DNA of 64,000 bases from Lasiosphaeria ovina (Eukaryota > Ascomycota > Sordariomycetes > Sordariales > Lasiosphaeriaceae), in NCBI GenBank assembly GCA_033439765.1, contig JAULSN010000004.1, positions 5,404,001 to 5,468,000 of the forward strand, read 5' to 3'. A program made the translations under genes and the position numbers. Below the pieces are notes generated by a model, which worked only from the letters and a program-made list of their open reading frames with translations, did not search any database and was not told the origin of the DNA. Shown one piece after another: positions 58,113 through 64,000 of this stretch; position 1 is the stretch's first letter; every line of letters starts with the position of its first letter.

Positions 58113-58526
58113 TTTGTGTTTGTTGATGGAGTCCACCCATGCGGATATTGTCTATGTACTGAATGAATGTAGCAATTGGGTTTGAGGAGCGTGCAAGCCA
58201 CTCACCAAAAAGCCTCGTCAGATACCGAATAAGGAACAAACCGTGTATTTAAAAAGCAAAACCGTAATAACTAGCCTCTGTGCGCGTATTGAAGAATATT
58301 TCTCTCGGCGTCTCAATGGAGATGATATATATATACATGAACGGTTCCAGTGGGGTATAGATGAGTAGAAAAGAATACACACGCAAATATGCTTACAAGG
58401 ACAGGCTTTCTTCGAATCGCTGAACAAACTTGAGGGTGATGAGCTCCCTAGCAATGCCATGAAGAAAGAAAGATGGCCCATATGCAATGGAAATATCACA
58501 GTGATAACTCCACATCCCAAAAACCT
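58113..58526. other. Intergenic between tRNA-Thr and the YeeE-family gene
   Basis: These 414 bp hold the upstream flank of the tRNA and the 3' UTR of the transporter. A short (AT)n run lies near 58324-58333. Nothing else. Confidence 0.5.
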
Positions 58527-59703
58527 TTAGCCGCGAAGCAATCCAACAAGGCCACCGGCACCAAAGGTGGCGGCAATCGTGATGAAGCTTGATGTAGAAA
58601 AGAGTGATAGGCCACTGATGCCGTGACCTGAAGTGCAGCCGCCGGCAATTCTCGATCCAAGGATCATAAGGAAGCCGCCAATGCCGGCGTTCAAGGGCGA
58701 AATGGTAGTCGGCGAGACTTGGCCGAACACGGGGACGGCGCGGGTCAGGGTGAAGGCACCGGCAATCATGCCCGCCGAGAAGAGCATGTTGTTGTAGCGC
58801 TTGGGGGCCCCGCCGTTGCCCCTGCACACACCTAGGAACCAGTCGCCAGCCTCCTCGTACGAAGTTGACGTGCCTACCAGAGATTTTCTCAGGACCACAG
58901 ACAGCAGCTGGGCCGCGCCGATGCAAAGACCGCCGACGACGGGGGAGATCTTGGTTTCTGGGCCGAGGGGCGTGAACGAAACGGCGGCGCCGATAATGGC
59001 GGCAAATATTAGCTCGAGACCGACGAGGGCAGTTGCTCGGCTGACTCCCAGAGTCCCGTAGACAGTCAGGAACTTCTTGTCCTCGGGGGAGGATTGGGGG
59101 AGGGGCTTAGGGGTGTGCGACAGATAGGGCTGGAGGAAGCCGGTCCAGACGATGCCGGCCAGGACGGCGCCCTGGAAGGCGTAGAAGCCGGAGCGGACGC
59201 CGGCGCCGACCTGGGCCAAGACGGTACCGGGGCAGGCGCCCGACAGCATCATGCCCGTTCCGAGCAGCATGCCGCCGATGACATTACCATCCCACTTGGC
59301 GAACAGGCCGACCGAGGAGAAGCTGCGGGGGCTAAGCTTGAGGTAGCCAAGAGATTGCGCAGCCGTAACGATGCATCTGGTTGGTGGCTGGTCAGCGGCA
59401 GTGATAACGCGATAGGGGCAACAGGGTGCGAATGTCAACATACGTGCTGGCGGCGGCGGCGGTCAGAAAGGCTTGAATCATATGGAAGTTCTCGAATTTG
59501 AGCTGCGACACTATGACGATGGGCTGGAAGACGCCCGAAGCCGTCAACGCGGCACCGAGGGCGGCGCCCGATAGGAGGGAATTCATGATGGGCTCGTTCG
59601 TGTCGACAACAGGGGATTTAGGGTTTGCGGGACTGTCTTGAGAGCTTTGCTCTCTAGTCCACCTCTTCGGGATAAGAGAGAACTTGGTGGTTTTTGGTGT
59701 CAT
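58527..59703 (-). CDS. YeeE/YedE-family sulfur-compound (thiosulfate) transporter-like membrane protein
   Basis: Two exons, 59703-59444 and 59376-58527, are split by a 67-nt GT-AG intron with a GCTGAC branch and give 369 residues. An internal ATG at 59586 (MNSLLSGAALGAAL) would give 330 and matches the usual family start more closely. The family motifs are clear: GGMLLGTGMMLSGACPGTV in the first half and GGFLMILGSRIAGGCTSGHG in the second. This is the duplicated G-x-C half-repeats of YeeE/YedE proteins, including TsuA, where the cysteines relay thiosulfate through the pore. About nine membrane segments are expected. The 39-residue hydrophilic N-terminal extension could be a targeting sequence or may not be translated. 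A persulfide dioxygenase gene lies divergently about 2.3 kb away, suggesting a shared role in sulfide/thiosulfate handling. The substrate is inferred from the family only. Confidence 0.88.
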
Positions 59704-62049
59704 TCCAAGGCCTGCTGTTTCTTTTTCTTTTCCTTTCTTTTTCTTCAAGCGATAGTTGAATAGAAAGTGCTGCTAAGCCACTTGAAGGATAGCAAGGAAG
59801 GACTTTGGATCTCCCATGATGACGGCACCGTCTAGCTCTGCCGTTGCCAAGAGCCTCTGGCTTAAATAACTCGGTATGCGGCGATTTTTTGCAGAGACTT
59901 GAGAGGGATGTCCTTGCACGGCCTTGTGTCAATCGTGTTCTAGGCGGGGACCTGGAGACCTTTTGCCAAACGCTAGTGTAGCCCTTCTACTCGTTGTTGG
60001 AGGGTTGGGAGACTTTGGCGAGATCATGTGGAAAAGGGCTGGGAAGGCACGAGGAAGGCATGGCGGGCGCGCACTCGCCCACTTTGCGCAGTGGGTGTGT
60101 GGTGGGCGTGTGGGCGTGTGTGTGCGTGGGCGTGCGTGTGCATGCGTGCCATTTCGAGGATAATTACGAAATGAAGAGCGGCGGTCCCAGATTCGTGGAT
60201 TTGGGTTTAGCTTCAGCTTTGGGCGCCTTTGGTGGCGCTCGCCGCTCAACAAGAAAGACGACGGGACGAGGAAGCTCCAGCTTGAGCTTGGTCGGACCCA
60301 GGTACCCGGTACTTCTAGACGTTCCTCGGCAAGCAAGCTAATCAAGCCCAAGCGCCATGTTTTCCAGGTTGCGATTTCCTTTTAGGGACAAGACTTTCCA
60401 AGGGTCCATCCACATCCGTCACAATCTCCCCACAAATATGGGTAGTCTAACCTGGAATCCAGGGATGTTGGCTCCTTCCTTTCCGTTCTATTTCGACTTC
60501 CATCTCGATGTCGCCTTTCGGGCACCAAGCCCGAAAAGCATGGCAGGTTATCACGTTATCAAGGCGCTGCCGCGCTGCGGGCACCTCGTCGGACAGGTCT
60601 CTCGTCTCTTCTGCACGGCATTTTGAGATGGGAATATGTACGAGTAACTCGGTTTCCGTTATCGGGCACCTCCAGACTCGACTACGACGCCCAGCACCGA
60701 CAGATAAATATGCACACTTCCAATACTATTCTAGCCACCCACTTGAACCACGAACAAAGGCAGTGGCCGGCATTTGTATCAATCGCGGGGACCTCCCAGG
60801 ACCACTAGCTCCATACCTTGCGTTAGGTCCCCCCGTGCTTTACGGAGCAAGGACCTTGGAACAACATGGCTGTGGTCAGTGGTCACCGATGGGTAAGACA
60901 GCAAGTACGAATAGTGCCGACATGAAGAGAGAGACAGCTTTCAATTTGACAGAACCTAATATTGTCTCACTTTTGATGTTTGTTTCATATTGTCTCACTT
61001 TCCATGTCTTACTTGACGCACATGGCGTGTTTTATTTCCCGGGCCAACCAATTGAACGAGTCTAGATTCTCCCCACGCGGGACCATCCAACTCAGAAGCG
61101 ATGCAATGTGTTATGGTCGGCGATCTACGGATAAGGATTTACGTGCGCTGTGTGTAGCAGGTACATACTACAACAGATGCCTCAGGCGCCATCTCGGGCT
61201 CCCGGAATAAACTGGAGATGGCATCCCGGTCGATTGCTCGCCAACTCCCCGGCGTCACTCCTGCATCGCCTCCCGGGGACCCGCTATTCACTTCCCTACC
61301 TCTCCCTGGTCTCGTCGCCGAACAACAAAGCGTGTCGCCGAGCAGCAGCTCTCTCTTGTCCTTGTCACACGGATGGAAGGATCAAATGCTTACCTTGCGG
61401 ACAGCACAGCGCCCAATACCCATGTTGGTGACTCCATGGGTCGATGCGAGAGAAACCTGCGCAGGCGTTCGTTCTCTGTTCGATCTTTTCGGGGATGCCA
61501 CGATGGCATTCGGGTAGGGTTCTCCCTGTCGATATCTCGTCATTTGAAAAGGTCTTCCATCATCGCTACGGAGCGTGCCGGGTTGCACGTGTGGCGATTC
61601 GGCGAAGTTTCTCAAAGACACTGGAATGCCCAAACTCTAAACGAGCCTTCCTTTGTTACCTTGTCCCATTTGCGGACTTGGTCAGGCGCTTGGCAAGCAT
61701 GCCTCGCCCTCCTTGCTCTCTCTATGTGCTAGGTGAGGCATGACAGTCGGGCACAATGCAGGTCGGCGACTTGGACGAGATACGCATCCAATCGTGAGAA
61801 TATTAGGAAAAGGAGGAGTTGCCAGGGCAATGTTCGTCGTCTACTCAGCCTCGTCCACGCAGTAAGCCGACCAAGAGCGATTTCCCCGGACTTGCAAGGA
61901 CCTGACATCGAGCTGAAGATGCTGGTGTGTATATAATAAGTATTATTGTAAACGAAGGAAGCATTTCCAAACCATGTTGATACCCTCGCAACCTCAGCGT
62001 ACGCAACAAACATCCCCCTTTCTGAAACACAAACACTCTCGAAATAAGC
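59704..62049. other. Divergent region between the YeeE-family gene and the persulfide dioxygenase
   Basis: This 2.35-kb region between two start codons contains a GT-rich stretch at about 60090-60150 (alternating GTG/GCG, possible Z-DNA). It holds only ORFs lacking recognisable domains, such as 60508-61065 plus. It presumably contains both promoters. No RNA gene was found. Confidence 0.45.
60090..60150. repeat. GT/GCG-rich alternating purine-pyrimidine tract
   Basis: About 60 bp of GTGTG, GGGCGTG and GTGCGTG units on the plus strand, about 400 bp upstream of the YeeE-family start. Confidence 0.6.
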
Positions 62050-63197
62050 ATGGCTTCCTCTGAACCCATTGTCCACGCGTGCTTCGAGCCGAACACTGGC
62101 ACCTGGCAATACGTGGTTGCCGACCCTGCCTCCAAAGCTACCGTCATCATCGACCCGGTCCTCGACTTTGACCCGGGCAAAAACGCCATCTCCACCGAGA
62201 CGGCCGACGGCTTGCTCGCCCTGGTCCGGGAAAAGGGGTACACGGTGGAGCGGCTGCTCGAGACGCATGCACACGCCGACCACCTGACTGCCTCCAAGTA
62301 CCTGCAGAGCCGGCTGCTGTCGTCCGACTCCAAGCGGCCGCAGGTGTGCATCGGCCGGCGGATCGGCGAGGTCCAGAACCGCTTCGCCAAGCGCTACGGC
62401 ATCCCACGCGCCGAGTGCGACGGCGCCTTTGACGGGCTCTTGGACGACGACGACGTCTTCCAGGTCGGCCAACTCCAGGCCAAGGCTATTCACCTTCCGG
62501 GACATACCCCAGACCATATGGGTTACATGATTGGAGGTAAGGGGCCCTGTAAAACATGCAAATGGTTTCCTACAAGCACCCCCGTTCGCATCCAAGAAGA
62601 AGACCTGATCACTCGTGACTACTTGAGAACTATGTCCAATGTCCCCGCCAGCCGAGAGCTAACACCAGCCCCTTGAATCCTACAGCAAACGTATTCTGCG
62701 GAGACTCTCTTTTCAACAGCGACGTGGGCTCTGCGCGATGCGACTTCCCCGGCGGCGATGCGCATGAACTGTAAGAAACACATACACCCCCCCACCCCCC
62801 CCCCCCCTTCTTTTTTTTCCCCTCAAAGTCCACCACTAACTCCCACACCAACAGCTACAACTCCGTCGCCAAGCTCTTCTCCCTGCCAGCGTACTATAAG
62901 ATCTGGACGGGTCACGACTACCCGCCGGGCGGGGGCGCGCGCGGCGAGCCGCTGGCGTACATGACGGTGGGCGAGCAGAAGGAACACAACAAGCACCTTG
63001 GGGCGGGGACGGCCGAGGACGCATTTGTGAGCTGGCGCGAGGGCCGCGACGCGGCGCTGGCCGAGCCGCGCCTGATGCACCAGGCGCTGCAGTTTAACAT
63101 CCGCGCCGGCAAGCTGCCTGCCCCGGCGGACGGCGGCGGCGGGGACATGTTGCTGCATGTCCCGGTCAAGATTGTTGGGGAGGTGGCGGCTTGGTGA
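62050..63197 (+). CDS. Persulfide dioxygenase-like metallo-beta-lactamase-fold protein (ETHE1/SDO family)
   Basis: Three exons, 62050-62536, 62686-62770 and 62855-63197, give 304 residues. Introns are 149 and 84 nt with GTAAGG and GTAAGA donors. The metallo-beta-lactamase motif THAHADHL (H73, H75, D77, H78) is followed by the distal ligands H152 (PGHTPDHMG) and D169 (FCGDSLF) and by TGHDYP near H211. The ETHE1-like subgroup binds one iron through two histidines and an aspartate, and oxidises glutathione persulfide to sulfite. The substrate-loop arginine and CDFPGGDA segment fit that group rather than glyoxalase II. There is no rhodanese domain. No clear mitochondrial presequence is visible (MASSEPIVHACFEPN), so localisation is open. 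The C-terminus ends VKIVGEVAAW. The second intron contains a long C run at about 62786-62808. Confidence 0.92.
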
Positions 63198-64000
63198 TGA
63201 CTCCTGTGGTTTCTTTTCGTTCTGCCTTCTTCTTGTTTTCTCCTCACACTGCTTCGATACCTTTCTATTTTTCTTTTATTTGGAGTCTTTTCCTCTTTCA
63301 TTCCACTCTGTCTTCTTTTTCCGGCCGTCATGAAGGTCTATAGCTCACTATTCTGTCTGCCTACCTGCCTCCTACAGTGTATATCTACTGCCTTGGCTTG
63401 ACTAGACCTTCGTGTGGTTTAGAATATCCCCTAACTCTCCCCTCAGTAACTCAACTATCTTGCTCCAAGTCCGCCTCTATTTGAGTTCGAATCGCTTCCC
63501 TAACAGAGTCTGAAATGACAATCGCTCGCTAGAACACCATGTATCTCACAGTCAACAGCAATTAATGACATGTCCTAGTTCCACCTCGCCAGACATAGCC
63601 AACTCACCTACGCACTCCAATACTGGGTCAATGGCAGCGCATCAGGAGGCGCATGTATATATCAGGCATCAAGACACGCGAGACGACAACGTCGACAACC
63701 CCGAGATCTCAAAAAACATTTGTATTGGTATTGCATCTCAGCCAGGGTCGTCTACCAGTCAGTGACGACGGGGTAGTCCTAGCAAATAGGCAAATCCTAT
63801 AGAGCTGCAGAGAGAACGCGCAAATCGAAACAAGAAGACGGCAGGGCTGACTACCATAGGTAGCGACCTCGCGGCGTGTAAATGTTTCCGTGTGCCAAAA
63901 GCACAAAAATCCCAATTAAGTCCCGACAACTTCAGCAGCAGCAATAAACCTCCAGATATGGTCTTCCTCTTCCATATACTCCCCTACTGTCTTCATCATC
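63198..64000. other. 3' flank and window end
   Basis: The first part is T-rich and fits the 3' UTR of the dioxygenase gene. The remainder has only short frames. Part of a neighbouring gene beyond 64000 cannot be judged. Confidence 0.4.

Noticed and set aside
60508..61065. 185-codon plus-strand frame between the two sulfur genes
   Set aside because: Tempting as a third module member, but it has no domain, signal or conserved pattern and lies in the shared upstream region.

Overview
The window comes from a filamentous ascomycete, most likely a Sordariomycete. The protein-coding genes are split by short introns (62-149 nt) with GTRNGT-type donors, CTRAC-like branch points and YAG acceptors. Coding DNA is GC-rich. 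The gene set is typical of that group: tubulin cofactor D, UTP21, a Vip1-type inositol pyrophosphate synthase, a fungal DcpS, a GH76 mannanase and a yeast-type amino acid permease. The species cannot be fixed from the sequence alone. All exon structures were worked out by hand from splice signals, reading-frame continuity and remembered family motifs. No alignment was run.

Layout: (1) 1-6 kb: the 5' end of a probable sugar kinase (minus strand), a GILT-type thiol reductase (plus), a convergent DcpS scavenger decapping enzyme (minus) whose stop lies 16 bp from the GILT stop, and a decayed F-box-like gene. (2) 6-19 kb: one conserved fungal protein of unknown function (8.2-9.5 kb, minus) flanked by sparse DNA with simple repeats. 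(3) 19-25 kb: tubulin-folding cofactor D and a GH76 enzyme, both minus. (4) 25-41 kb: a 16-kb region in which the only gene I can support is a 54-residue cysteine-rich protein at 32.2 kb. The region is rich in short recurrent motifs (GTACATAC; TAAGGTAGGT). (5) 41-54 kb: a dense housekeeping block with VIP1/PPIP5K (minus), UTP21 (plus) and an amino acid permease (minus). (6) 55-64 kb: a small CGH-type cysteine protein, a tRNA-Thr with an intron, a YeeE/YedE-family sulfur-compound transporter and an ETHE1-like persulfide dioxygenase.

Functional links: most genes are unrelated housekeeping functions. The clearest neighbourhood logic is at 58.5-63.2 kb. There a putative thiosulfate/sulfur-compound channel and a persulfide dioxygenase are divergently placed about 2.3 kb apart, which resembles the pairing of these families in bacterial sulfide-detoxification operons. 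The most informative structural details are a 22-nt microexon followed by a GC-AG intron in VIP1, the small cysteine-rich gene in the gene desert, and the strong recurrence of an 8-mer motif with two copies of the same 10-bp inverted repeat.
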